This document shows, piece by piece, positions 11,786-23,400 of a stretch of DNA of 64,000 bases (the stretch's first letter is position 1; each line of letters starts with the position of its first letter). Made by a program: the position numbers and the translations under genes. This stretch comes from Bathymodiolus brooksi (lineage: Eukaryota > Mollusca > Bivalvia > Mytilida > Modiolidae), in NCBI GenBank assembly GCA_963680875.1, contig OY804580.1, forward strand, positions 110,859,534-110,923,533, written 5' to 3'. The notes beneath the pieces are model-generated. The model had not been told where the DNA came from, searched no databases, and worked only from the letters and a program-made list of their open reading frames with translations.

Positions 11786-14700
11786 TAGTGTAGAGGACAT
11801 CATATCACACACCCCCTGTATAGAGGACACCTGATCATGCACCCCCTGTGTAGAGGACATCTGGTCATGACACACCCCTCCCCCTGTGCAGAGGACACCT
11901 GATCATGACAACCCCTGTGTAGTGGACACCTGATCATGACAAACCCCCTGTGTAGTGGACACCTGATCATGACAACCCCCTGTGTAGACGACACCTGATC
12001 ATGACAACCCCTTTGTAGTGGACACCTGGTCATGACAAACCCCCTGTGTAGTGGACACCTGATCATGACAACACCCCTGTGTAGAGGACACCTGATCATG
12101 ACAACCCCCTGTGTAGAGGACACCTGATCATGACAAACCCCTGTGTAGAGAGGACACTTGATCATGACACATCCCTATGTAGAGGACACCTGATCATGAC
12201 AACCCCCTGTGTAGAGGACACCTGATCATGACAACCCCCTGTGTAGAGAGGACACTTGATCATGACACATCCCTATGTAGAGGACACCTGATCATGACAA
12301 CCCCCTGTGTAGAGGACACCTGATCAAGACAACCCCCCTGTGTAGTGGACACCTGATCATGACAACCCCCTGTGTAGAGGACACCTGATCATGACAACCC
12401 CCTGTGTAGAGGACACCTGATCATGACACATCCCTATGTAGAGGACACCTGATCATGACAACCCCTGTGTAGAGGACACCTGATCATGACAACCCCTGTG
12501 TAGAGGACACCTGATCATGACAACCCCTGTGTAGTGGACACCTGATCATGACAACCCCTTATGTAGAGGACACCTGATCACGACAAACCCCTTGTGTAGA
12601 GGACACCTGATCATGACAACCCCTGTGTAGTGGACACCTGATCATGACAAACCCCCTATGTAGAGGACACCTGATCACGACAAACCCCTTGTGTAGAAGA
12701 CACCTGATCATGACAACCCCTGTGTAGTGGACACCTGATCATGACAAACCCCCTGTGTAGTGGGCACCTGATCATGACAACCCCCTGTGTAGAGGACACC
12801 TGATCATGACAACCCCTGTGTAGAGGACACCTGATCATGACAACCCCCTGTGTAGTGGGCACCTGATCATGACAACCCCCTGTGTAGAGGACACCTGATC
12901 ATGACAACCCCTGTGTAGTGGACACCTGTTCATGACAAACCCCCTGTGTAGAGGACACCTGATTATGACAACCCCTGTGCAGTGGACACCTGATCATGAC
13001 AAATCCCGTGTAGAGGACACCTGATCATGACAAACCCCCTGTGTAGAGGACACCTGATCATGACAACCCCCTGTGTAGAGGACACCTGATCATGACAACC
13101 CTTGTGTAGAGGACACCTGATCATGACAAACCCCCTGTGTAGAGGACACCTGATCATGACAAATCCCGTGTAGAGGACACCTGATCATGACAACACCCCC
13201 TGTGTAGAGGACACCTGATCATGACAACCCCTGTGCAGTGGACACCTGATCATGACAAATCCCGTGCAGTGGACACCTGATCATGACAACACCCCCTGTG
13301 TAGAGGACACCTGATTATGACAACACCCCCTGTGTAGAGGACACCTGATCATGACAAATCCCGTGTAGAGGACACCTGATCATGACAACCCTTGTGTAGA
13401 GGACACCTGATCATGACAACCCTTGTGTAGAGGACACCTGATCATGACAAACCCCCTGTGTAGAGGACACCTGATTATGACAACCCCTGTGCAGTGGACA
13501 CCTGATCATGACAAATCCCGTGCAGTGGACACCTGATCATGACAACACCCCCTGTGTAGAGGACACCTGATCATGACAACACCCCCTGTGTAGAGGACAC
13601 CTGATCATGACAACCCCTGTGCAGTGGACACCTGATCATGACAAATCCCGTGCAGTGGACACCTGATCATGACAAATCCCGTGTAGAGGACACCTGATCA
13701 TGACAACACCCCCTGTGTAGAAGACACCTGATCATGACAACCCCTGTGTAGTGGACACCTGATCATGACAAACCCCCTGTGTAGTGGGCACCTGATCATG
13801 ACAACCCCCTGTGTAGAGGACACCTGATCATGACAACCCCTGTGTAGAGGACACCTGATCATGACAACACCCCCTGTGTAGAAGACACCTGATCATGACA
13901 ACCCCCCTGTGTAGAGGACACTTGATCATGACAACCCTTGTGTAGAGGACACCTGATCATGACAAACCCCCTGTGTAGAGGACACCTGATCATGACAAAT
14001 CCCGTGCAGTGGACACCTGATCATGACAAATCCCGTGTAGAGGACACCTGATCATGACAAACCCCCTGTGTAGAGGACACCTGATCATGACAACCCCCTG
14101 TGTAGAGGACACCTGATCATGACAACCCTTGTGTAGAGGACACCTGATCATGACAAACCCCCTGTGTAGAGGACACCTGATCATGACAAATCCCGTGCAG
14201 TGGACACCTGATCATGACAAATCCCGTGTAGAGGACACCTGATCATGACAACACCCCCTGTGTAGAGGACACCTGATCATGACAACCCCTGTGCAGTGGA
14301 CACCTGATCATGACAAATCCCGTGCAGTGGACACCTGATCATGACAACACCCCCTGTGTAGAGGACACCTGATTATGACAACCCCTGTGCAGTGGACACC
14401 TGATCATGACAAATCCCGTGTAGAGGACACCTGATCATGACAACACCCCCTGTGTAGAGGACACCTGATCATGACAACCCCCTGTGTAGAGGACACCTGA
14501 TCATGACAACCCTTGTGTAGAGGACACCTGATCATGACAAACCCCCTGTGTAGAGGACACCTGATTATGACAACCCCTGTGCAGTGGACACCTGATCATG
14601 ACAAATCCCGTGCAGTGGACACCTGATCATGACAACACCCCCTGTGTAGAGGACACCTGATCATGACAACCCCTGTGCAGTGGACACCTGATCATGACAA

Positions 14701-15440
14701 ATCCCGTGCAGTGGACACCTGATCATGACAAATCCCGTGTAGAGGACACCTGATCATGACAAAACCCCCTGTGTAGAAGACACCTGATCATGACAACCCC
14801 TGTGTAGTGGACACCTGATCATGACAAACCCCCTGTGTAGTGGGCACCTGATCATGACAACCCCCTGTGTAGAGGACACCTGATCATGACAACCCCTGTG
14901 TAGAGGACACCTGATCATGACAACACCCCCTGTGTAGAAGACACCTGATCATGACAACCCCCCTGTGTAGAGGACACTTGATCATGACAACCCCCTGTGT
15001 AGAGGACACCTGATCATGACAACCCCTGTGTAGAGGACACCTGTTCATGACAAACCCCCTGTGTAGAGGACACCTGATTATGACAACCCCTGTGCAGTGG
15101 ACACCTGATCATGACAAATCCCGTGTAGAGGACACCTGATCATGACAAACCCCCTGTGTAGAGGACACCTGATCATGACAACCCCCTGTGTAGAGGACAC
15201 CTGATCATGACAACCCTTGTGTAGAGGACACCTGATCATGACAAACCCCTATGTAGAGGACACCTGATCACGACAACCCCTGTGTAGAGGACACCTGATC
15301 ATGACAAACCCCTGTGTAGAGGACACCTGATCATGACAACCCCTGTGTAGAGGACACCTGATCATGACAAACCCCCTGTGTAGAGGACACCTCATCATGA
15401 CAACACCCCCTGTGTTGAGGACACCTGATCATGACATCCC
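11786..15440. repeat. Satellite array B2, 32-35-bp unit
   Basis: About 108 copies of the B unit (GTGTAGAGGACACCTGATCA core). Variants include CCCGTGCAGTGGACACC, CTTGTGTAGAGG and CACCCCCTGTG. Blocks of variants recur in the same order (for example around 12960-13160 and 13990-14190), so multi-unit segments were copied. The array ends at TGACATCCCTAACAG. The open frames repeating C-P-L-H-R-G on the minus strand are not considered genes. Confidence 0.95.
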
Positions 15441-15687
15441 TAACAGTGGATACAGGAGTTTTTATTAGATCTATACTATATATTTTGTTTGTATCATATG
15501 TAAGTTACCTTTCAAATCAACTGCATACTCAAACTTATCAGCTATGTGGTGTCAATAAAAACGTAGATGGGTGAATATTTGACTTCAAGCATATTTAGCG
15601 TCCGGGGTGTTTAAAATAAAATAACAGATATGTTTTGCAGTTTTTTTTAAAAGTAAGAGAAAGAGAGATTGTAAAGAGGGAGAGGCG
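15441..15687. other. Flank between satellite B2 and the piggyBac 5' end
   Basis: AT-rich DNA with a short purine tract (GAGAAAGAGAGATTGTAAAG, 15657-15676) just before the TTAA target site. No gene is visible. Confidence 0.5.
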
Positions 15688-15735
15688 TTAACCCTTTCAG
15701 CGCCAAAGCGACATTTTTGTTGTTTTTGACAGACC
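15688..15735 (+). mobile_element. piggyBac 5' terminus: TTAA target plus terminal repeat
   Basis: TTAA at 15688-15691 is followed by CCCTTTCAGCGCCAAAG. TTAA followed by CCC(T) is the hallmark start of piggyBac-superfamily elements, and the transposase exons lie downstream on the same strand. No matching inverted end (GGG next to TTAA) was found after the last exon, so the 3' terminus seems lost or lies where I could not recognise it. Confidence 0.65.
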
Positions 15736-15896
15736 TTGATAAAAGAGTGTTATATGCAAAAACACAATTCGGGATTGACAAAGTAAATATATACTTCAAT
15801 AGAGAGGTAACGAGCTTTTATTTAAAATTCATGATATCTAAGTTTAAATGACGTCATTATGAAATATGACGTCATATTACATCGGACTAGCTCAAG

Positions 15897-16010
15897 ATGA
15901 CCGACGCCGCAGAATCGGGTTCAGAATATGAATCCGATTTAGATGTTGATCTGACCGATACGGATACTGATGACGAAATCGATAATAATATGAAACCGGC
16001 ACGGCCATGA
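15897..16010 (+). pseudogene. piggyBac exon 1: acidic N-terminus
   Basis: ATG at 15897 opens 37 codons that are rich in Asp, Glu, Ser and Thr (a run of D-T-D-T-D-D-E near residue 25), then TGA at 16008. Acidic N-termini of this type are usual in piggyBac transposases. Frames continue out of phase to about 16240, so the coding sequence is frameshifted or the exon junction is lost. Confidence 0.5.
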
Positions 16011-16271
16011 ATGCTCGCGCATCTGAAAATTATCTGGCAATTTCAAGCTCATCCAGTGCATCAAAAAGTGTCGAGATTGTTTGGGCCGAGATTTATTGGG
16101 GACGACCTTTTTTTAGGGCCGAATCTAGTCTCTCGAGCTGTCGTTCCTTTATTCGAGTTATCGTCCCTTACGAAATATCAAAAGTTAACTTCCGCGTAGA
16201 AACAAAAATTCTTGTCAGTATATCAGAAGAGATTTAATAAATTAAAAAATATCAATATAAGTAAAACAAGC

Positions 16272-16731
16272 TAACAAAATGACTTTTATTACACACGGGT
16301 TTCGGGTTTCAGTGGTATCGGACGTACGAGAGAGGGTACGAGACTTCAGGATCACCTTTGCGCTTTATGTTAAGAAGATCTTCATTAGTTGAGTGTGTTA
16401 GTATGTTACACGGAACCGGTGTTTACAAAGCGTCGATTTTTTTGTATTCGTCAATATGTCCAGCCATGTTTGTCAAAAAATCCTAAGTACACATTTTATT
16501 TAACAAAATGACTTTTATTACACACGGGTTCCGGGTTTCAGTGGTATCGGACGTACGAGAGAGGGTACGAGATTTCAGGATCACCTTTGCGCTTTATGTT
16601 AAGAAGATCTTCATTAGTTGAGTGTGTTAGTGTGTTACACGGAACCGGTGTTTACAAAGCGTCGAAATATTTTTTTATTCATCAGTATGTGCATCCATGT
16701 TTGTCAAAAAATCCTAAGTACACATTTTATA
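16272..16731. repeat. 229-bp direct tandem duplication inside the piggyBac gene
   Basis: TAACAAAATGACTTTTATTA begins at 16272 and again at 16501. The two 229-bp copies differ at only a few bases (for example TTTCGGG versus TTCCGGG, and AGTATGTTAC versus AGTGTGTTAC). The duplication lies between exons 1 and 2 and does not resemble coding sequence. Confidence 0.9.
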
Positions 16732-16751
16732 CTATAAAGAGCTCGCTGACG

Positions 16752-17330
16752 CTCGCATATTAATGAAGCTGTACCAGCTAACAGGGGACCGTGGTTTTCT
16801 GTAGTAGATCCGGGGACATTTGCTTTGCAGGAGCCGAGATTTCATGAAGAGACAGGACCGATCAACTTCGCACATAATTCATCTATTTTAGAGTATTTAT
16901 TTAAGTTTCTTGAAACCGAAAATCATAGTGTGATTGATGTGCTTGTTCGGGAAACCAACAGATATGCTGAACAGTGCATCGCAGAGAAGAGCAGACCGCC
17001 TAGAGTAGTTTCCGAGCATGCAAGATTTAAGAGCTGGATCCCTGTTACGCGTCAGGAAATGTTGGCTTTTCTGGGACTTATTCTATCCATGGGTGTAGTA
17101 AAAAAGCCAACATATGAATCTTATTGGGAAAATAATAGTAGATCGTGGTCAATGGAAACACCAAATTTCGCCTTGGTTATGTCTCGCAATAGGTTTCAGT
17201 TGATATTGCAATTTCTGCACTGCAACAACAACGTGGATGCCGTACCGTGTGACCAGCCAGGCTATGATTCACTTCACAAGATAATACCCGTTTTAGATGT
17301 GATAAACCAAACGTTTGCACGAGATTACAG
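16752..17330 (+). pseudogene. piggyBac exon 2: N-terminal part of the transposase core
   Basis: An open frame with family signatures: F-H-E-E-T-G-P, L-V-R-E-T-N-R-Y-A, W-I-P-V-T-R-Q-E-M followed by L-G-L-I-L-S-M-G, P-T-Y-E-S-Y-W, and F-L-H-C-N-N-N. These match the conserved region before the first catalytic Asp in the DDE_Tnp_1_7 family. The frame is open from about 16752, just after a TGA. It should end at the donor CAG/GTAC at 17330, because the codons beyond (to 17358) have no family similarity and the next exon joins here in phase. Confidence 0.85.
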
Positions 17331-17551
17331 GTACTTTAATATGTCATGTAAAAAATAACATTTCATTTATATGCTTATCACAATGTTATTTTTGATGAAC
17401 ATTGTCTGAAATGAATGAACTCGAAATAAAGGCGATTACTAAATTAGTATATAAATTGTTGCATAAATAATTACACTGTCCTTTTATAGAATTACAATGT
17501 CAATAGGAGTTTTGACAAAATATTGCAATCGATTCAATACTACATATATTT

Positions 17552-17703
17552 ATGTTTATATGAGTGGTTTTTATTTGTACATAATTTAAACAGGATTGTT
17601 CATTTTTGGGATTTATTTTTAGTTGAAATATATAGGAAAATCAGAGTAAATTTTCATTTGTTATGTTTAAATTATGAACAAATAAAAACCACTCATATAA
17701 ACA
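17552..17703. repeat. Hairpin with 42-bp arms in piggyBac intron 2
   Basis: Bases 17552-17593 (starting TATGTTTATATGAGTGG) are the reverse complement of 17662-17703 with about one mismatch. The loop is about 68 bp. This is probably the core of a small MITE. Its right end may be the mariner-like terminus at 17841-17871, which reads GTATGTGGCCAAAAGTATTG on the minus strand. Confidence 0.8.
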
Positions 17704-17873
17704 TATAGAGCAAATAAACAATCAAAATATAGACAATTCTGAATGTTTTGGTGTAAAATTTGTTAAAATCTATCCAGAAATGACTTCACAATAGTTTTTT
17801 GAAAAAATATGGTTTTGGTTGATTATATAGGGATTTTTTTTACATGTTGCAATACTTTTGGCCACATACTGTA

Positions 17874-18353
17874 CACTCAAGGGTCAAAAGTATTTCCCCA
17901 CTAATATATTTCATATAAAACCATTTATTTTCAAAACATTCTCTTGAAGTCATTCCTTATCTGATTTTCATGAAATTTTCAGCATTAAATGCAGAAATAA
18001 ATAAAGTTTCTTCTTCTTATAATTTTCAAATAATTTTATTTCTACTTTCCATTAAGAATTGATTTAAAAACAAAGTTTAATTTTTACACCAAATCTTACT
18101 ATATATATAATCATATAAAATTGTGACGTCAAGAATTTACATTTGTGTTTAAATCATAAATGCTTGTAAATAAAAGTTCGAAAAAATTACACGAAGATAT
18201 TAAAATAAACTCTAATAATTCTACTATTAAAGGTGAAAATTTCATGAAAATCGGCTAAGGAATGACTTCATGAGAATGTTATGAAAATAAGTGGTTTTAC
18301 ATGAAATATATAGGGAAATATCTTAGTGGTGAAATACTTTTGACCCGTGATTG
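17874..18353. mobile_element. Tc1/mariner-like MITE, about 480 bp
   Basis: TA dinucleotides flank the element at 17872 and 18354. The left end reads CACTCAAGGGTCAAAAGTAT and the right end, reverse complemented, reads CAATCACGGGTCAAAAGTAT. The inverted arms extend about 125 bp with mismatches. A TA target and a GGTCAAAAGTATT-type terminus fit a non-autonomous Tc1/mariner element. No transposase is present. Its left TA also borders another mariner-like end. Confidence 0.75.
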
Positions 18354-18788
18354 TACAACGATGAAATATTTTTTTTGAATAATAAATTATTGTTGGCTAC
18401 TGTACAGTTATTAACGGGTGTGAATAAGGTCCAAAAAAAAAAAAAAAAAAATCTGGCATTCTGAAGCGCATAGAAAATGGTAATATTTCTTTTTTTGTAA
18501 TCATAAATGCGATGCTGATTTGATCTTTAAAAAAAGAATTAGACCTAGAACAATCTTGGGCATCCAAACTCCAAGAGAAAAACAATTAGGATCAAAATTA
18601 AATAATCATGCAGGTTCAAAAAATACGAAGAACAACAAAAATAATCGGAATACACGAAATCAGCTCTTTCGCAATATGTGTCAATGTTGGTCGGTAATGG
18701 CAAGTTTTTTCTCTCTCTCCATTAGTCATGTTAAACACACTTTATGACCAGGTGTAGTTTGTAAAATAAAAGTCACTTTCTTCTTCAG

Positions 18789-18987
18789 ATTAAGCCAAGA
18801 CGTATGTGTTGACTAGGGGGTTGTTGGGTTTAAAGGACGACACCAGCTGAAACAATATATGTCCAACAAAAAAGCTCATAGGTGGGGTATCAAACTATGG
18901 GTATTAGCAGAATCATCCACTGGCTACACTCATCAAATCCACGTGTACAAGGGTAGAAGGCACGAGGCGAGAATCCCAAATGGACAG
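18789..18987 (+). pseudogene. piggyBac exon 3: first catalytic Asp region, with a nonsense codon
   Basis: Acceptor TTCTTCAG at 18788 and donor CAG/GTACG at 18987. The frame reads C-V-D, then TAG (18814-18816), then G-V-V-G-F-K-G-R followed by Q-L-K-Q-Y-M and W-G-I-K-L-W. In this family the first catalytic Asp is followed by Glu (D-E), so TAG most simply derives from GAG by one change. The rest of the exon is intact. Confidence 0.85.
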
Positions 18988-19332
18988 GTACGAACCCTTC
19001 TTTAAAATCTTTAAATTCTTTAAAGTTATATATTTATGCTTATTTAAAAAAAAGCCATCATCATAATCATTCACAAAATTTGACATAATTTCATAATTTA
19101 GGAATTACAAGTTTATATTATATAATTACAATTTCTTTCATACCCACGATTTGAGTTACATTTCAAATTGTTATTCGGGTATCAAATACATGTACATGTA
19201 AGTATTCCCCCCCCCCCTCCCCCAAAAAAAACCACATACAAACACAAAAAATAATCCATGAAAAAACCCACACTCTTACACTTATAAATGATATTATAGA
19301 TTTTTCATCAATTGTTTGTTCGTTCTCTACAG

Positions 19333-19616
19333 GGATACCAAGTAGTGGCTGATTTGATGGCACCTCATTTGAACAAGGAGCACCATGTTACTGTAGACAG
19401 TTTTTTCACGAGCCCTAAATTGGTACATAGCCTGATGGAAAGTGGAACGTTTTGTACAGGAACAGTTATAAAATCTCGACGGGGTATGCCCCCAAGCTAT
19501 AGGAACGCCAGACGTCAGAAAGGGCAGATGGTAGTGAAATCGCAAGGTCCTGTCATGGCAATCTTGTGGTCAGATCGGAGACTAGTTACTGTTCTCACAT
19601 CAACTGGAGCTGCACG
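19333..19616 (+). pseudogene. piggyBac exon 4: second catalytic Asp region
   Basis: Acceptor CTCTACAG at 19332 and donor CACG/GTAA at 19616. Translation shows H-H-V-T-V-D-S-F-F-T-S-P, where the Asp is the second catalytic residue, then G-T-F-C-T-G-T-V and R-R-G-M-P-P. It joins in phase to exon 3 (N-G-Q to G-Y-Q-V-V) and to exon 5. Confidence 0.85.
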
Positions 19617-19889
19617 GTAAATACAGTCTTGTTTGAATAAAGCAACGATGGCAAACATTTTACATATAAATAAATAAGTAGAAAAAATGATAGCTAAATA
19701 TTTACAAAAGTAATTATATATAAATATAATAGGCTGTAATAGAATACATTTCATTTACAGACCAATAGTTTATTTTAGTAAATGAATGAATCTTTGAGGT
19801 TCATTAATTCCATAACATACACATGTACATTTTGTAATGAAAAGAATTAACAGAATTAAAAAATATATATATTTTCTTATATTTTGTAG

Positions 19890-20071
19890 TAAGATTGATA
19901 CAACAAATAGCCGAGGAACAACTGTTTCTATTCCAACTGCCGTGACCCGTTACAATCTTACGATGGGATGAGTAGACCTAGGGGATCAGCTGCTACTTCA
20001 ATTGGAGGCCGTGTTTAAGAGCTTAAAGATGTGGAGAAAGCTTCTTTTTCATATTCTAGTTACATCTGCAG
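19890..20071 (+). pseudogene. piggyBac exon 5: third catalytic Asp region, with a nonsense codon
   Basis: Acceptor TTTTGTAG at 19889 and donor GCAG/GTACG at 20071. Translation contains I-P-T-A-V-T-R-Y-N, then M-G, TGA (19969-19971), V-D-L-G-D-Q, then K-M-W-R-K-L-L-F-H. The family motif is G-V-D-x-x-D-Q, so the TGA stands where Gly (GGA) is expected. Confidence 0.85.
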
Positions 20072-20159
20072 GTACGAAAATGAACACTGTAAGAATTGTG
20101 CTTAGAAGTTTGACATGTTTTCTCACCTAAAATTCTATAAACATGTTGAAATTCGATAC

Positions 20160-20245
20160 GGAAAATCTATCTATATATACGATAATCTATCTATATATAC
20201 GATAATCTATCTATATATACGATAATCTATCTATATATATATATA
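20160..20245. repeat. 20-bp microsatellite, about 4 copies
   Basis: GATAATCTATCTATATATAC is repeated from about 20168, ending in a TA-rich run. It lies in the last piggyBac intron, about 200 bp before the large 50-bp array. Confidence 0.9.
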
Positions 20246-20440
20246 CGAGTATTGCATTATTATTTATAACAGATACTATTTTATCTCATTTGCGCATTCA
20301 ATAGATCGAATAAACATTTAGAAGATATTGCAGGAAACCAAATGTGGCTAAAATACAGCCTCAGAAAATGGTAATTGTTGATTCGATTTTTTAAATTAGT
20401 TGGTTCCATTTTTACCGAATTCGATCCACCAACTGTTGAA

Positions 20441-23400
20441 CAATAACTAACTATCTAATGTACTGTACTCCTTTCCTTGTTCCATAAGACAAATAACTAA
20501 CTATCTAATGTACTGTACTCCTTTCCTTGTTCCATAAGACAAATAACTAACTATCTAATGTACTGTACTCCTTTCCTTGTTCCATAAGACAAATAACTAA
20601 CTATATAATGTACTGTACTCCTTTCCTTGTTCCATAAGACAAATAACTAACTATCTAATGTACTGTACTCCTTTCCTTGTTCCATAAGACAAATAACTAA
20701 CTATCTAATGTACTGTACTCCTTTCCTTGTTCCATAAGACAAATAACTAACTATCTAATGTACTGTACTCCTTTCCTTGTTCCATAAGACAAATAACTAA
20801 CTATATAATGTACTGTACTCCTTTCCTTGTTCCATAAGACAAATAACTAACTATCTAATGTACTGTACTCCTTTCCTTGTTCCATAAGACAAATAACTAA
20901 CTATATAATGTACTGTACTCCTTTCCTTGTTCCATAAGACAAATAACTAACTATATAATGTACTGTACTCCTTTCCTTGTTCCATAAGACAAATAACTAA
21001 CTATCTAATGTACTGTACTCCTTTCCTTGTTCCATAAGACAAATAACTAACTATCTAATGTACTGTACTCCTTTCCTTGTTCCATAAGACAAATAACTAA
21101 CTATATAATGTACTGTACTCCTTTCCTTGTTCCATAAGACAAATAACTAACTATCTAATGTACTGTACTCCTTTCCTTGTTCCATAAGACAAATAACTAA
21201 CTATCTAATGTACTGTACTCCTTTCCTTGTTCCATAAGACAAATAACTAACTATCTAATGTACTGTACTCCTTTCCTTGTTCCATAAGACAAATAACTAA
21301 CTATATAATGTACTGTACTCCTTTCCTTGTTCCATAAGACAAATAACTAACTATATAATGTACTGTACTCCTTTCCTTGTTCCATAAGACAAATAACTAA
21401 CTATATAATGTACTGTACTCCTTTCCTTGTTCCATAAGACAAATAACTAACTATATAATGTACTGTACTCCTTTCCTTGTTCCATAAGACAAATAACTAA
21501 CTATATAATGTACTGTACTCCTTTCCTTGTTCCATAAGACAAATAACTAACTATATAATGTACTGTACTCCTTTCCTTGTTCCATAAGACAAATAACTAA
21601 CTATATAATGTACTGTACTCCTTTCCTTGTTCCATAAGACAAATAACTAACTATATAATGTACTGTACTCCTTTCCTTGTTCCATAAGACAAATAACTAA
21701 CTATCTAATGTACTGTACTCCTTTCCTTGTTCCATAAGACAAATAACTAACTATCTAATGTACTGTACTCCTTTCCTTGTTCCATAAGACAAATAACTAA
21801 CTATCTAATGTACTGTACTCCTTTCCTTGTTCCATAAGACAAATAACTAACTATATAATGTACTGTACTCCTTTCCTTGTTCCATAAGACAAATAACTAA
21901 CTATCTAATGTACTCTACTCCTTTCCTTGTTCCATAAGACAAATAACTAACTATCTAATGTACTGTACTCCTTTCCTTGTTCCATAAGACAAATAACTAA
22001 CTATATAATGTACTGTACTCCTTTCCTTGTTCCATAAGACAAATAACTAACTATATAATGTACTGTACTCCTTTCCTTGTTCCATAAGACAAATAACTAA
22101 CTATATAATGTACTGTACTCCTTTCCTTGTTCCATAAGACAAATAACTAACTATATAATGTACTGTACTCCTTTCCTTGTTCCATAAGACAAATAACTAA
22201 CTATCTAATGTACTGTACTCCTTTCCTTGTTCCATAAGACAAATAACTAACTATCTAATGTACTGTACTCCTTTCCTTGTTCCATAAGACAAATAACTAA
22301 CTATCTAATGTACTGTACTTCTTTCCTTGTTCCATAAGACAAATAACTAACTATCTAATGTACTGTACTCCTTTCCTTGTTCCATAAGACAAATAACTAA
22401 CTATCTAATGTACTGTACTCCTTTCCTTGTTCCATAAGACAAATAACTAACTATATAATGTACTGTACTCCTTTCCTTGTTCCATAAGACAAATAACTAA
22501 CTATCTAATGTACTGTACTCCTTTCCTTGTTCCATAAGACAAATAACTAACTATCTAATGTACTGTACTCCTTTCCTTGTTCCATAAGACAAATAACTAA
22601 CTATATAATGTACTGTACTCCTTTCCTTGTTCCATAAGACAAATAACTAACTATCTAATGTACTGTACTCCTTTCCTTGTTCCATAAGACAAATAACTAA
22701 CTATCTAATGTACTGTACTCCTTTCCTTGTTCCATAAGACAAATAACTAACTATATAATGTACTGTACTCCTTTCCTTGTTCCATAAGACAAATAACTAA
22801 CTATATAATGTACTGTACTCCTTTCCTTGTTCCATAAGACAAATAACTAACTATCTAATGTACTGTACTCCTTTCCTTGTTCCATAAGACAAATAACTAA
22901 CTATCTAATGTACTGTACTCCTTTCCTTGTTCCATAAGACAAATAACTAACTATATAATGTACTGTACTCCTTTCCTTGTTCCATAAGACAAATAACTAA
23001 CTATATAATGTACTCTACTCCTTTCCTTGTTCCATAAGACAAATAACTAACTATCTAATGTACTCTACTCCTTTCCTTGTTCCATAAGACAAATAACTAA
23101 CTATCTAATGTACTGTACTCCTTTCCTTGTTCCATAAGACAAATAACTAACTATATAATGTACTGTACTCCTTTCCTTGTTCCATAAGACAAATAACTAA
23201 CTATATAATGTACTGTACTCCTTTCCTTGTTCCATAAGACAAATAAATAACTATATAATGTACTGTACTCCTTTCCTTGTTCCATAAGACAAATAACTAA
23301 CTATCTAATGTACTGTACTCCTTTCCTTGTTCCATAAGACAAATAACTAACTATCTAATGTACTGTACTCCTTTCCTTGTTCCATAAGACAAATAACTAA

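Noticed and set aside
6781..15440. Regular 32-35-bp repeats considered as a CRISPR array
   Set aside because: There are no unique spacers between repeats; the units are head to tail, and the genome is eukaryotic.
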